The notes under the pieces: model-generated | Told to the model about the DNA's origin: nothing | The model's database searches: none | What the model saw: the letters and a program-made list of their open reading frames with translations, nothing else | Program-made: the position numbers and the translations under genes | Source: JAZKBN01 sp040388605 | GTDB taxonomy: Bacteria; Bacteroidota; Bacteroidia; Cytophagales; Flexibacteraceae | Direction of reading: 5' to 3' | DNA: 60,691 bases | Assembly: GCA_040388605.1 (NCBI GenBank) | Contig: JAZKBN010000065.1 | Location: 1 to 60,691 of the forward strand | Part shown: positions 54,601-60,691 of the stretch, piece after piece | Numbering within the stretch: position 1 is the first letter of the stretch | Layout of the letters: each line of letters starts with the position of its first letter

Positions 54601-55722
54601 AAACACAATACCATAGCCGTTAGGCGAAGGAACTGTTGTGCCGTTAAACCTGTTGTTTGTAATAGCAACGTTAGATACAGAACCTGCTGATTGCTGGGTT
54701 CCGCCGGTGCCTAACTTAGAGGTAAGAATAATGGATGCAAAATTCTTTGCAGTGTCTTTTGGTGTGAATATGTTACCGTCAATGGTAACGTTAGCCGACC
54801 TCTCGACCATAAGGCCGAAAATACCGTATCCCGAAAATGTATTGCGGGTAACCGTTAAGCCTGAATTTGCACGAACATCTTTAATTTCAAGTTCAGCCGC
54901 AATGTATTGCGGGCTGTAAGTATCGAATTTGTTATCGGCAATTAAGCCCGGCTGGCCTGCGGCCGTACCGAACAGCTCAACACCGTACCCGTAAAACTTA
55001 TTATTCTGAATTATGAACGCTCCTCCGGGATCGCCGTACTGTACACCGTAGTAAGCAAGCGTTACGTTGCTGTCTGCGGGGTCTGTACCGCCAATAAAGC
55101 CGGTAGGGCCTAAAAGGCGAATAGCACGCCCGAAAGCCTGCGAGGTATTAAGAATTTTAGGCATAATGTGGTTACGCTTAATGGTAACCCTGTCTGAACC
55201 CAGCGTTTGGGCGTAAATGCCCCAGCTGTCGAAAGTCATAAGATTGTTCGGCGAAATGTTGGCGCCGCTCAATATATAACAGTCTGTTATGGTCAGATTA
55301 TCGAAACCGCCGTTAATTGCCTTAATACCATAGTATTGGAATACCTGGTCAACATTAATGGTGAAGTTTGAAATGGTAACATTAGGCGCGCCAACTGCAA
55401 GAACGTAGCCGGCTGCCGCACCAGGCGGGGTAGCCGAACCGTTCAGTACAGGCTTTACACCCGCACCGTTAGATACACCTATCAGGCTTAGTGGTTTACC
55501 AATTGAGTCGAACTCTGAATAAGTTCCGGGTAATACCATAACAACGTCGCCGGAGGCAGCGCTGTTAATCGCAAACTGGATATCTCTCCAAGGCGTTGCC
55601 TGTGAGCCATCGTTAGCATTATTGCCTGTTGTGGATACATAATAAGTGCCGGCATATGCTCGCGGGACAAGCAAAGCCAGAAAAGAAAATAAGAGAAGTG
55701 AGTACTGTAACCTTCTATACAT
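45628..55722 (-). CDS. Giant (3364 aa) T9SS type B surface protein with beta-helix modules and Ig-like repeats
   Basis: Signal peptide 1-24 ('LLLFSFLALLVPRAYA'). Three tandem modules of about 740-750 aa start near residues 25 ('TYYVSTTGNNANDGSQATPW'), 750 ('YYVSPSTGLDSR') and 1489 ('YYVDSISGDDSR'). Each has a right-handed parallel beta-helix (recurrent 'ITNNRFNG', 'VTIKRNHIM'), a motif like 'LLEDRIQHAGDADSLGFVTV', then 'FPVGTSTGYSPVTF' and 'KEWDITEATPGG'. From about 2240 to 3270 come roughly ten Ig-like repeats with paired cysteines ('SSATVCQGTDS', 'SVCLGAD'). The end is a gliding-motility-associated type B sorting domain ('FIPSAFAPEGTSDVNRTFKV', 'KLAPSGTYFYNI'). Probably a cell-surface adhesin or polysaccharide-binding or lytic protein; activity unproven. 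Co-transcribed with the PorP-OmpA gene. Confidence 0.92.
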   Translation of the reverse strand: MYRRLQYSLLLFSFLALLVPRAYAGTYYVSTTGNNANDGSQATPWRDIQFAINSAASGDVVMVLPGTYSEFDSIGKPLSLIGVSNGAGVKPVLNGSATPPGAAAGYVLAVGAPNVTISNFTINVDQVFQYYGIKAINGGFDNLTITDCYILSGANISPNNLMTFDSWGIYAQTLGSDRVTIKRNHIMPKILNTSQAFGRAIRLLGPTGFIGGTDPADSNVTLAYYGVQYGDPGGAFIIQNNKFYGYGVELFGTAAGQPGLIADNKFDTYSPQYIAAELEIKDVRANSGLTVTRNTFSGYGIFGLMVERSANVTIDGNIFTPKDTAKNFASIILTSKLGTGGTQQSAGSVSNVAITNNRFNGTTVPSPNGYGIVFANYNYSASVTPFINVTVGGAAAGQVNTFDSDLAQWIALDTSNGVSVAQPVFAEYPSTPTHPVRYNLDASGNLFEIGGSFKAPSELTTAELALLEDRIQHAGDADSLGFVTVVPGNAYVTTNSFFATRNTIGGSLQRALTSVPAGTNIHTWVPNFAAISVTKDFTLTGEVPVSTGNLVSTSGKTLTLGSALSVTNLINLASGRISIGNFDLSLASGANLNNANTNGYIVTNGSGRFVRQGIGTNPLLFPVGTSTGYSPVTFTDAPAGGPTGDDIGVKVKDAATTADFSAPLPALVTKYVSKEWDITEATPGGNNATLTFEWPSASEVNPPLSAGTIIGHFNGTDWEQSTAVYSANTATGSGFTSFSPFAVWALQLTAGNKYYVSPSTGLDSRANTAAINRSTPWRTIATGISKSLPGDTLVLMDGTHTGGVTVNKGLVIMADPLATAMPIVVGPTTGTNQAVFTVAAKKVTIKGLEIDVNQAATQYGVRATSTGLTFDSLVFRNNRVLATLNDPNPGYTTMFTSMGMLLDGNNGTDYVTIQGNYFGQKVPGVGTGTSQTLGRAIRMLVGHGFIGGPDSATQGNYMYTEYGVQAGSLRGGPIHLQGNTTFGIGYEMAGPVANSGTHLIEDNTFYTYGPGVLCGVEIKAIAASRTGVEVRNNRFMGFSQYGVLVGRSNNVNIKNNVFRPSTTAANTTVDCIHINTKQETTGAGQTAITDTNITVIGNKMFGNTSGTSRGLVFANHNGAANVVPFKKVWVGGLSDSANTFDKNLKVYIALDTAFGNSKKLPLWNQTNYAITTMFPTKFRFNASGNLFATATGASKRPAAMTLPELFKLENKIQHQSDFDSLGFVTVVPNTVFVGDSSFIRRRTSAPGLRGAFAAALDNWTIKTAGNNYSDAAIDTTTVTLDYTGGSALSIGSLTLNGAGKTLTLADKTTINGALNLTKGFVSIRNYNLTANGGITGGNTGSYVVADAAGKLVIPNVGNAPVTFPIGSTSDYAPVTFDDANSTGDAISANVFSTNSPSDFDPPLPAEVVKFVNLQWNVTEAVPGGSNATLSFGFSPTNEFGGSVATNTLIAKSDGEEWTGFDATYTAGSTATSNLPFASFGDFAVYTLDIPHGVVYYVDSISGDDSRSPALARISTTPWKTIKHGIATTFSYDTLDLLRGTFEAGDIISNGITIRGNKGASALLNVSMSDSATPVFIHAKVGGTVDYLYQVDTANVNFENLTLVVDMRTVTHGIKSLVANTHNNLKVSYCNILSDGPYTPAAPFTFATYGIRLEGSGTDVYTIKGNRFTTTAANRNVFGQAFRAYGGSGLIGGTHTADSNLFAAWLGIHISGAKGGPVRVTNNHLYVNGLQMIAPPVSRTPSRIRKNRFDVFAAAKAYVPAALEIRGNESDAAVEVDSNTFMNYSVGGILSGRNANLKITNNEFWPFDSTAPLNTAFQYKSISIDSKQHTRAIDLAKPGLQFYGEITGNKFHGSSAMSGRGISFDNNDARSGFESFAPDGVKIGGEGDSANTFDANLTTYIANDYATGISSENPIYGSADGTPNTLQAPATARADVSNNLYPFGAATKRGTTLTLSEQYAVEDRILHGIDYPGAGFFEIAKNTAFVTANSFVTPITSAPSLTRADMVIGDDDTIKTAVTTLTEVSRFTHTSTLWAASDLHLGGIAMNGAGKTLTPAVKVFAADSVRLDLSGGYIKLANHNLVASASAIIAGGSQASYVMTDSVSAFAKKGVTAAPVTFPIGTAADYAPVTFDDNNSTGDSITAYVVPRATATDFVPDLPAGIKTFVGLEWDLSEGTPGGSLADLTFGWNAADVFQNSPSEPLDNFTRVAHYINGAWERKDAVLGANTATATGYTSFSPFAVYRDTATVNITISLPGTTVCAGSTVTSTVTVEGTVPGPNTFTVQLSNASGSFAAPVNIGSANTNASGTIDVTIPAGTTPGTGYMVRVITSGTPVFTGTLATTITVVAPPTAPVITNLTAGANCSGTAAFVASPAGAPGDTLIWSNGFKGDTLRPATAGSYTVFRKNASGCSSAVSAAVVVTATPAKPTITANRTTGVCGGTSFTLHAAATGNATFTFLGPNTSGAAQTADSLVVTADSAGGVLRYAVKVTSAGGCTSVSSDSVTITVNPQPATPAINATPATSGCAGTVITLTGPAGFSNYAFSGQPVGTNSSVNITLAGAAGSTRNFRLAVQNANGCWSDSSTLVTLTTSGSPTAPTFTVNGYTASPAQVCYSSTFNIRITGAPVAGNTYQLYIDGVANGPTDPTGNFVQTAPDPTPPPPPVTYEIRAISGTCTSAVGTAFSVVYNVPVTAVLNVQTSICLGDTIRASSTNTGTLYSFNGGAFTAASSFKFAPTAAGTEMIRLQVVNGACTSAVDTNYVTVQPPTSGITLVASSATVCQGTDSVTFTAAGGGAGVTYTFSGAAGFGRGDTYKVSAATAGTFTVGVVANVPGQCASTLVNSTFTVKPSGASLGLTRFSGVVCEGQAINVTATAGDSLYTFSLNGTAQPAQTSNVFTIANPTAGQNYTVTLASSRDTGKCAAAGAADTAMYFVRKASPAGVLSQAVTSVCLGADVVFTAELQDSTYIFNVNGVDSAATRNNVLTLANLPAGTYTVYVRTALNSSCGYGDTSRHLSITVNPAIAAPAAPTVAASTICQFAADTVTATGTFDSFIFTVNGVASASQTSGSFGLTTSGTDSLIVSVQGVVGACTSAASGSVVVHINPAPSAVVTASPALITCGDQPVTLSAPAGNGFTYIWKKDNVATGTTASTLTATTSGVYTVDVISAQGCTTTSALQTVSVNSTPVISLVSKSDSMAANQSDGKVEVSVAPASPDYEYTYRYLSDSVVSSSPAYAFTATLTAPVRVTVRNKVSGCTSAEFTTVIRVNQNVFIPSAFAPEGTSDVNRTFKVHGYSIDELHLRVYDRNGVLVYESDNVQDITTKGWDGTSDGKLAPSGTYFYNITGLRNGKKVVDANNNNSGTINLIR

Positions 55723-55757
55723 AGATTTTCAGTTTTAAAGGTGTTTCGATTTGGGCC

Positions 55758-55787
55758 CAAAGATGGTTGCTTTAATTTGTAATTCAA
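55758..55787 (-). promoter_or_regulatory. Promoter of the giant-protein operon (TTG-N19-CATCTTTG)
   Basis: On the minus strand TTG (55785-55787), 19 bases, then CATCTTTG (55758-55765), seven of eight bases of TAnnTTTG with ideal spacing. Transcription would start about 30 bases before the ATG at 55722. Confidence 0.65.
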
Positions 55788-56351
55788 AAAGGTTTAATTT
55801 TTTTAAGTACTGATGTCAACAAAAAGGGAGCGAATTCGCATTTGCATTGAAAAACCTTCTCGACGTTAATGAATTTATAATTTTATAGGCCTAAAATTAA
55901 AATAATCACAAAATACATGACAAGCAATTATACTATTCTAATTAAATTCTTACTTATTCATTTTTAATAATATCCGTACAGGCTATGACGGACTCCTGTG
56001 CCTCTAAAAATTTTCCTGAACTTTTAACAGACGCGAAAGCACTGCAAATCACTTTGTGCGCCTGCCTGTAAGCAACCAATTGTTTTAGTAATCGCAAGTA
56101 AGATGTTGTTTAACAGCCCATTATAATATTAATAAGATTTACGGGTCTAATACAATTCAGCAGAATACAAAAATATATATTGCAATATTGAAATCCTGTG
56201 CAAAATTTTTGGCAAAAAATATTACTCAGCCCACATTAACCGTCTATTAAAACCGTATTAAAAAAAATTCCTTTTCCGCCGTTTTCCCTGCCTTAATTCT
56301 TCATTTCCCGGAAAAATAATACGCTTGCAGATGTACTGTTTAATAAATTTA
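55788..56351. other. AT-rich spacer, no gene seen
   Basis: Between the giant-protein promoter and the valS terminator. No plausible frame on either strand. A 13-base match to one arm of the palindromic element at 59340 (TTTGCATTGAAAA) occurs at 55841-55853, preceded by the palindrome GCGAATTCGC. Confidence 0.5.
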
Positions 56352-56379
56352 AAAGCCCGGACAATTTTGCCCGGGCTTT
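56352..56379 (-). terminator. Terminator after valS
   Basis: AAAGCCCGG (56352-56360) pairs with CCGGGCTTT (56371-56379); on the minus strand TTAAATTT follows. Confidence 0.75.
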
Positions 56380-56419
56380 ATTGGCATTTTTATATGCCTG
56401 AATTTTAAATACGGCTTGC

Positions 56420-59062
56420 TTATGCCTTCAGATTAGCCAAGGCCGATTCAAGAGTTTTAATTTTAGATTCGGCATCGGCCAGCTTGGCGCGTTCGCGTTC
56501 CAAAACTTCGGGCTTGGCGTTTGCTGTGAACTTTTCGTTAGCCAGTTTTTTATTTACACTGTCGAGGAAGCCGCGGGTATATTCAAGCTCTTTTTCAATT
56601 TCAGCAAGCTCCTTTTCCGCATCGGCGCCGGCCGGGGCGGCAACCGGAATAAAGAAGGTATCGGCCTTAAGTGCGAAGCTTCGGGTATTGGCTCCCGGCA
56701 ATTCAGCGAAAGATATACTTTCAAGATTCGCCAGCTTGCTCATGGTTTCAGTCCAATCTGCCCAGGCGGCGGCATCTGCTGTTTTAATATATAGGCTCAG
56801 CGCATTTTTCGGCGACATGCCCATACCGTTCCTCAGGTTCCTGATTTGTGCAACTGCCTCAAATGCAAGTTCAGCTTGTTTCAGCATAGCTTCGTTTTGA
56901 GTTCCTTCGGCAACCGGGCGGGCTGCTACACAAATGGAATCGCCATCCTTTCTTTGCCGCAGGTTCTGCCAGATTTCCTCTGTAATGAAAGGCATATACG
57001 GATGCGCAATAAGCATCAGCTTTTCGAAGAAGTCGCGGGTAGCGTTATAGGTAAATGAATCGGCGCTTTGGCCGAATGCGGGTTTTACCATTTCGAGGTA
57101 CCATGCGCAGAAATCGTCCCAGATAAGCTTGTACATGGTAAGCAATGCATCCGAAATGCGGAATTTCTCGAAATGCTCCTCAATTTCTGTAAGCGAAGCG
57201 TTCAGCCTTGCTTCGAACCAGCGCACTGCCGAATGGTTGGCTGCCGGCAAGGCATCATCAACCTGCCAGCCCTGTATAAGCCGGAATGCGTTCCAGATCT
57301 TATTGCTGAAGTTTCGGCCTTGCTCACACAGCTTTTCATCGAATGGTAAATCGTTGCCGGCCGGGCTGCTGAAGAGCATTCCTGTGCGAACGCCGTCGGC
57401 ACCGTATTTGGCAATCAGGTCAAGCGGATCGGGCGAATTGCCGAGGCTCTTGCTCATTTTTCGGCCCTGCTTGTCGCGCACAATGCCGGTGAGGTACACG
57501 TTCTTAAAGGGGCGTTCGCCGCGGTACTCGTAACCGGCAATTATCATGCGTGCCACCCAGAAGAATAATATCTCGGGAGCGGTTACCAGGTCGTCTGTCG
57601 GGTAGAAGTATTTAATATCTTCATTCTCCGGGTTCTCGAAACCATCGAATACGGAAATAGGCCACAGCCAGGAGCTGAACCAGGTATCGAGCACATCATC
57701 GTCCTGCTTCAGGTCGGCAAGGGTGTAATCAGGGTTTTCGGCCTGTGCGAGCACAAGGGCTTTTTCGGCAGTTTCGGCAACTACAAATGCACCGTTCGGC
57801 AGGTAGAAGGCCGGTATTTGCTGTCCCCACCATAATTGTCGACTGATGCACCAGTCCCGCACATTCTCCATCCAAACCCTGTACAGGTTTTTGAAGCGGG
57901 CCGGGTGCAGCTGTATTTCATCGCTCATAACCGCCTCAAGGGCAGGCTTGCTCAGGTCTTCCATTTTCAGGAACCATTGCAGGCTGAGCTTGGGCTCAAT
58001 TACGGCGCCGGTACGTTCGCTGTAGCCGAGGTTGCTCTTGGTATCTTCTTCCTTTTCGAGGAAGCCGGCGGCGGCAAGGTCTTTTACTATTTGCTTACGG
58101 ACTGCAAAGCGGTCCTGGCCCACATATAAAACAGCCTTCTCGTTCAGGGTACCGTCGTCGGCCAATATGTCAATTACAGGCAGCCGGTGACGAACGCCGA
58201 GCTCATAATCATTTATATCATGCGCAGGTGTAACTTTCAGGCAGCCGGTACCGAAATCGAAGCTTACGTAACTATCGGCAATAATTGGAATTTCGCGGCC
58301 GAGCAGCGGGATGGTGCACTTTTTACCTACAAGGTGCGTGTATCGGGTATCGTTGGGGTTCACTGCCACTGCCGAATCTGCCATGATGGTTTCAGGGCGG
58401 GTGGTGGCAATGGTAATGTGGCCCGAACCGTCGGTAAGCGGGTAGTTAATATAATAGAGCTTGCTTTGGGCTTCCTTGTGCAGCACCTCCTCGTCGCTGA
58501 GGGCGGTGCGCCCGGCAGGGTCCCAGTTTACCATGCGTATGCCACGGTATATATGCCCTTTATTATAAAGGTCCACAAAGACTTTTATTACGGCATCTGT
58601 CAGCTTGGGCTCCATGGTGAAGCGGGTGCGGGCCCAATCGGCGCTGCAACCCAATTTCTTAAGCTGCTCGAGTATAATGCCCCCGTATTTTTCTTTCCAA
58701 TCCCATGCATGCTCCAGGAAGGCTTCCCTTGTCAGGCTCTTTTTCTCTATGCCTTTTTCTTTGAGCAGGGCTACCACCTTTGCTTCAGTGGCAATGCTTG
58801 CATGGTCGGTACCCGGTACCCAGCAGCATTCAAAACCCTGCATGCGCTTGCGCCTGATAAGCACATCCTGTATGGTGTTATTCAGCATGTGACCCATGTG
58901 CAGCACGCCGGTAACATTTGGCGGGGGAATTACTACCGTGTAGGGTATTTTTTCGGTATTAGGCTTGGCGGCGAAAAAATCATTGGCAAGCCAGTAAGCA
59001 TACCACTTCTGCTCAGCCTCGGCCGGTGAGAAGGTTTTGGGAAGCAAATTCAGTTCAGACAC
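56420..59062 (-). CDS. valS: Valyl-tRNA synthetase
   Basis: Charges tRNA-Val. 880 aa, normal for the enzyme. Class I signatures: HIGH motif as 'PPPNVTGVLHMGHMLNNTIQ' (about residues 47-66) and 'KMSKSLGNSPDP' (about 530). The editing domain is visible in 'TIATTRPETIMADSAVAVNP' and 'VTPAHDINDYELGVRH'. The anticodon-binding region contains 'SNKIWNAFRLI', and the C-terminal coiled coil of ValRS is present ('AEIEKELEYTRGFLDSVNKK'). No T-box is expected in this phylum and none is seen. Single-gene transcript. Confidence 0.97.
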   Translation of the reverse strand: MSELNLLPKTFSPAEAEQKWYAYWLANDFFAAKPNTEKIPYTVVIPPPNVTGVLHMGHMLNNTIQDVLIRRKRMQGFECCWVPGTDHASIATEAKVVALLKEKGIEKKSLTREAFLEHAWDWKEKYGGIILEQLKKLGCSADWARTRFTMEPKLTDAVIKVFVDLYNKGHIYRGIRMVNWDPAGRTALSDEEVLHKEAQSKLYYINYPLTDGSGHITIATTRPETIMADSAVAVNPNDTRYTHLVGKKCTIPLLGREIPIIADSYVSFDFGTGCLKVTPAHDINDYELGVRHRLPVIDILADDGTLNEKAVLYVGQDRFAVRKQIVKDLAAAGFLEKEEDTKSNLGYSERTGAVIEPKLSLQWFLKMEDLSKPALEAVMSDEIQLHPARFKNLYRVWMENVRDWCISRQLWWGQQIPAFYLPNGAFVVAETAEKALVLAQAENPDYTLADLKQDDDVLDTWFSSWLWPISVFDGFENPENEDIKYFYPTDDLVTAPEILFFWVARMIIAGYEYRGERPFKNVYLTGIVRDKQGRKMSKSLGNSPDPLDLIAKYGADGVRTGMLFSSPAGNDLPFDEKLCEQGRNFSNKIWNAFRLIQGWQVDDALPAANHSAVRWFEARLNASLTEIEEHFEKFRISDALLTMYKLIWDDFCAWYLEMVKPAFGQSADSFTYNATRDFFEKLMLIAHPYMPFITEEIWQNLRQRKDGDSICVAARPVAEGTQNEAMLKQAELAFEAVAQIRNLRNGMGMSPKNALSLYIKTADAAAWADWTETMSKLANLESISFAELPGANTRSFALKADTFFIPVAAPAGADAEKELAEIEKELEYTRGFLDSVNKKLANEKFTANAKPEVLERERAKLADAESKIKTLESALANLKA

Positions 59063-59266
59063 AGTAATTTTCAGTATTCAGGATACAAAACAAGGGAAAA
59101 AAGAGATAGGATAAAGGAAAGATGCTGAAAAGCCGGTTTTAAATGGTTCCGAAGTAATGCCGTTTGATTTCAGGTACCTGACTTTGACCTTTAAATTAAT
59201 GTTAGTGCAGGTAATGCAATACTTAATCATCCCCATATAATTACCATCTTAAAACCATGCATTCCT
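59063..59266. other. Spacer upstream of valS and the palindromic element
   Basis: Leader side of valS on the minus strand. TTGTTTTG on the minus strand near 59086 is a weak -7 match. Nothing else recognised. Confidence 0.4.
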
Positions 59267-59286
59267 GCGAACCGATCAAGGTTCGC
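59267..59286. repeat. Short hairpin GCGAACC / GGTTCGC
   Basis: 7-bp perfect stem (59267-59273 with 59280-59286) and 6-nt loop, 53 bases before the larger folded element. May be part of it. Confidence 0.55.
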
Positions 59287-59339
59287 CCATATCTTACCAA
59301 TCTGAGGCGTTCATTCAACCCGGACGTGCACCCTATCCT

Positions 59340-59436
59340 GCCCTTTGCATTGAAAACATTTCAAATGTTCGGCATCGCGAATGCGATAGCCTGCAAAGCA
59401 GGCGGGCCGGAGATTTGTATTTTCAATGCAAAGGGC
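59340..59436. repeat. Multi-hairpin palindromic element
   Basis: A perfect 17-bp stem (59340-59356 with 59420-59436) encloses three more hairpins: CATTT/AAATG (59357-59367), ATCGC/GCGAT with loop GAAT (59374-59387), and GCCTGC/GCAGGC with loop AAA (59389-59403). The fold is cloverleaf-like but not a tRNA. A 9-base direct repeat TGAGGCGTT brackets it (59303-59311 and 59452-59460). It could be a structured RNA, a REP/MITE-type repeat, or an attC-like recombination site; the sequence alone does not decide. Confidence 0.7.
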
Positions 59437-59780
59437 GAGCCGCGCCGGCGGTGAGGCGTTAAAACCAAATACGCGCCCCCGGCTTACAAACAGAACAAAA
59501 TACTATCAACCCTTAATCAGCATAGCAACATTTAACCGGCCTTTCCTTTCCCGACCATGTTAACGTTCCCACCTGAAAAAGCACAAAAGCCCGCATATCT
59601 CCCCTTTTCCCTTAATCAAACGTTAAGCAAATGTTAACCCGCAGTCTTGGCACAATATAAGTTAAACCGGTTATGCCGACATTTGTCTTAGGTTTACAAA
59701 ACAGCAGCCCGGTGCAGCGGAATTTCTGCCCGGTTGCTCGTCTTAATCACTTTAACGTAATTTGTTGAAATTTACCCTCC

Positions 59781-60691
59781 ATGAAAAAATACATACTCGC
59801 TGCACTTTTGCTTCTTCCTGCCCTTGGCAGCATTGCCCAGGTTACCTTCGATGAAAATGCGAAACTGCCTAAAAACGTTTTAGCCGCCGCCAAGCCCGTA
59901 GTTGAAAAACGCGCCAAAGGCCTGGTTAACTGGACCGGCCAATTTGTTGAAGCCAAAGGAACCGGAATTATTAATAACGAGAAATTCAAAATTCCCGCAC
60001 AGGCCAAAGCCGCCGCACAGCGTGCAGCCATGGCAGATGCCCAACGTAACCTGCTTGAAATAGTAAAAGGTGTTGATGTGAACAGCGAAACCACCGTGAA
60101 AGACCTCATGCTGGAAAGCGATAACATCAGGACACAGGTGCAGGGCATAGTTAAAGGCGCACAATTGCAGGGCGAGCCGGTTGAAAAAGACGGGGCTGTT
60201 TTTGTAACCCTCCGCATGCCCCTGTATGCCGACAACGGTGTGGCCGATGCCATTACAGACGACAATGCAACACCCGGTAAAGATGCAACAACGCCTGCCA
60301 CAGATACTGCCGGAACAGCATCTAACGCCCGTACAGCAGCCGATGCAACAGGCACTGCCACCACGGCAACAGGCCCCGGTACCGAAACAGATCCTGCCGG
60401 CAAAGCTTCGGGCCTTAAGCAATTGGCGCTTAACTTTTTAGGCGGAAAACCCATTGATGCCCAATTGTTCCCCGTTATTTACGATGCCAACGGCAACGTG
60501 GTTCTCGATACAAAATCGATATACGACCCTAATAAAGGCGAGTTCCCCAAAATTCTTTCAGCAGGCAAAAGCATAATGAAAGCCGCCGGCTTCGATAAGG
60601 CAGTTGATGTAATTGATGTGGTGCAAAACTCCGACGGAAAAATTACCCTCGCCAACACCAACAAAAACGACAAGTGGAAGAAACTGGGCAA
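59781..60691 (+). CDS. LPP20-family secreted protein, cut by the window end
   Basis: Open from the ATG at 59781 to the end of the window (303 codons, no stop). Signal peptide 'KKYILAALLLLPALGSIAQ'; there is no Cys, so despite the family name it is not a lipoprotein. The LPP20 domain follows: 'WTGQFVEAKGTGIIN', 'AKAAAQRAAMADAQRNLLEI', 'VNSETTVKDLMLESD' and 'FVTLRMPLYA'. A Thr/Ala/Asp-rich linker (about residues 155-210) leads to a second domain ('IDAQLFPVIYDANGNVVLDT') containing 'SAGKSIMKAAGF'. LPP20-type proteins are envelope or flagellar-associated elsewhere; here the role is unknown. Confidence 0.8.
   Translation, partial: MKKYILAALLLLPALGSIAQVTFDENAKLPKNVLAAAKPVVEKRAKGLVNWTGQFVEAKGTGIINNEKFKIPAQAKAAAQRAAMADAQRNLLEIVKGVDVNSETTVKDLMLESDNIRTQVQGIVKGAQLQGEPVEKDGAVFVTLRMPLYADNGVADAITDDNATPGKDATTPATDTAGTASNARTAADATGTATTATGPGTETDPAGKASGLKQLALNFLGGKPIDAQLFPVIYDANGNVVLDTKSIYDPNKGEFPKILSAGKSIMKAAGFDKAVDVIDVVQNSDGKITLANTNKNDKWKKLG

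Noticed and set aside
45628..55722. CRISPR-like or DNA-level tandem repeat
   Set aside because: Repetition is at the protein level and too diverged in DNA; there are no short identical repeats with regular spacers.
59267..59286. Possible tRNA T-arm (GGTTCG)
   Set aside because: No acceptor stem, D-arm or anticodon arm can be fitted around it.
59257..59454. 65-codon open frame
   Set aside because: It lies exactly over the multi-hairpin element; its sequence follows from the palindrome, not from a protein family.

Overview
The window looks like one scaffold of an uncultured Bacteroidota, most like the Chitinophagales/Sphingobacteriia side of the phylum. The evidence is as follows. Several proteins carry type IX secretion (T9SS) C-terminal sorting domains, both type A and the CHU_C/gliding type B. 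There is a T9SS Plug-type protein (DUF5103) and a PorP/SprF-type protein. Several genes have the Bacteroidota promoter form TTG-N19-TAnnTTTG, with almost no Shine-Dalgarno signal. Five runs of N interrupt the sequence, and at two of them short GC-rich foreign DNA has been spliced on, so it reads as a metagenome assembly.

Layout. 1-2.6 kb: 5'-truncated beta-propeller T9SS cargo protein. 2.6-4.6 kb: overlapping ABC ATPase, permease and TlpA-like thioredoxin genes. 4.7-6.3 kb: YbiT-like ABC-F ATPase, split by a gap. 6.6-8.5 kb: ECF sigma factor, membrane protein and Spy/CpxP-like His-rich protein. 8.7-9.9 kb: hflX. 10.1-11.3 kb: two diverged lipoproteins. 12.0-12.5 kb: second ECF sigma factor. 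12.8-19.7 kb: one very long TIG/Fn3-like T9SS protein in three assembly pieces. 20.6-28.4 kb: housekeeping block (49-aa basic protein, thrA, fasciclin protein, ahcY, DUF1648 protein, FAH-family enzyme, rlmN). 28.5-37.7 kb: DUF5117-type zinc protease, lipoprotein, small porin, Plug protein, DUF488 protein and M43 metalloprotease. 37.7-39.3 kb: AT-rich two-gene module of an OLD/AAA_15-like ATPase and an unnamed partner with a frameshift. 39.3-43.0 kb: 37-aa membrane peptide and fused acyl-CoA mutase icmF. 43.8-55.7 kb: operon of a 3364-aa type B T9SS surface protein and a PorP/SprF-OmpA fusion. 56.4-59.1 kb: valS. 59.3-59.5 kb: a folded palindromic element. 59.8 kb to the end: LPP20-family protein, cut by the window edge.

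How they fit. Much of the window serves the cell surface: four T9SS cargo proteins, a Plug-like export component, and a giant protein with its own PorP/SprF-like partner anchored to peptidoglycan through OmpA. Two ECF sigma factors could tie envelope state to transcription. The best candidates for something undescribed are the ATPase/partner module (37.7-39.3 kb), the giant protein with its fused PorP-OmpA partner, and the multi-hairpin element at 59.34-59.44 kb. No tRNA, rRNA, CRISPR array or insertion sequence was seen. All calls come from reading the sequence by eye; no database search was run.
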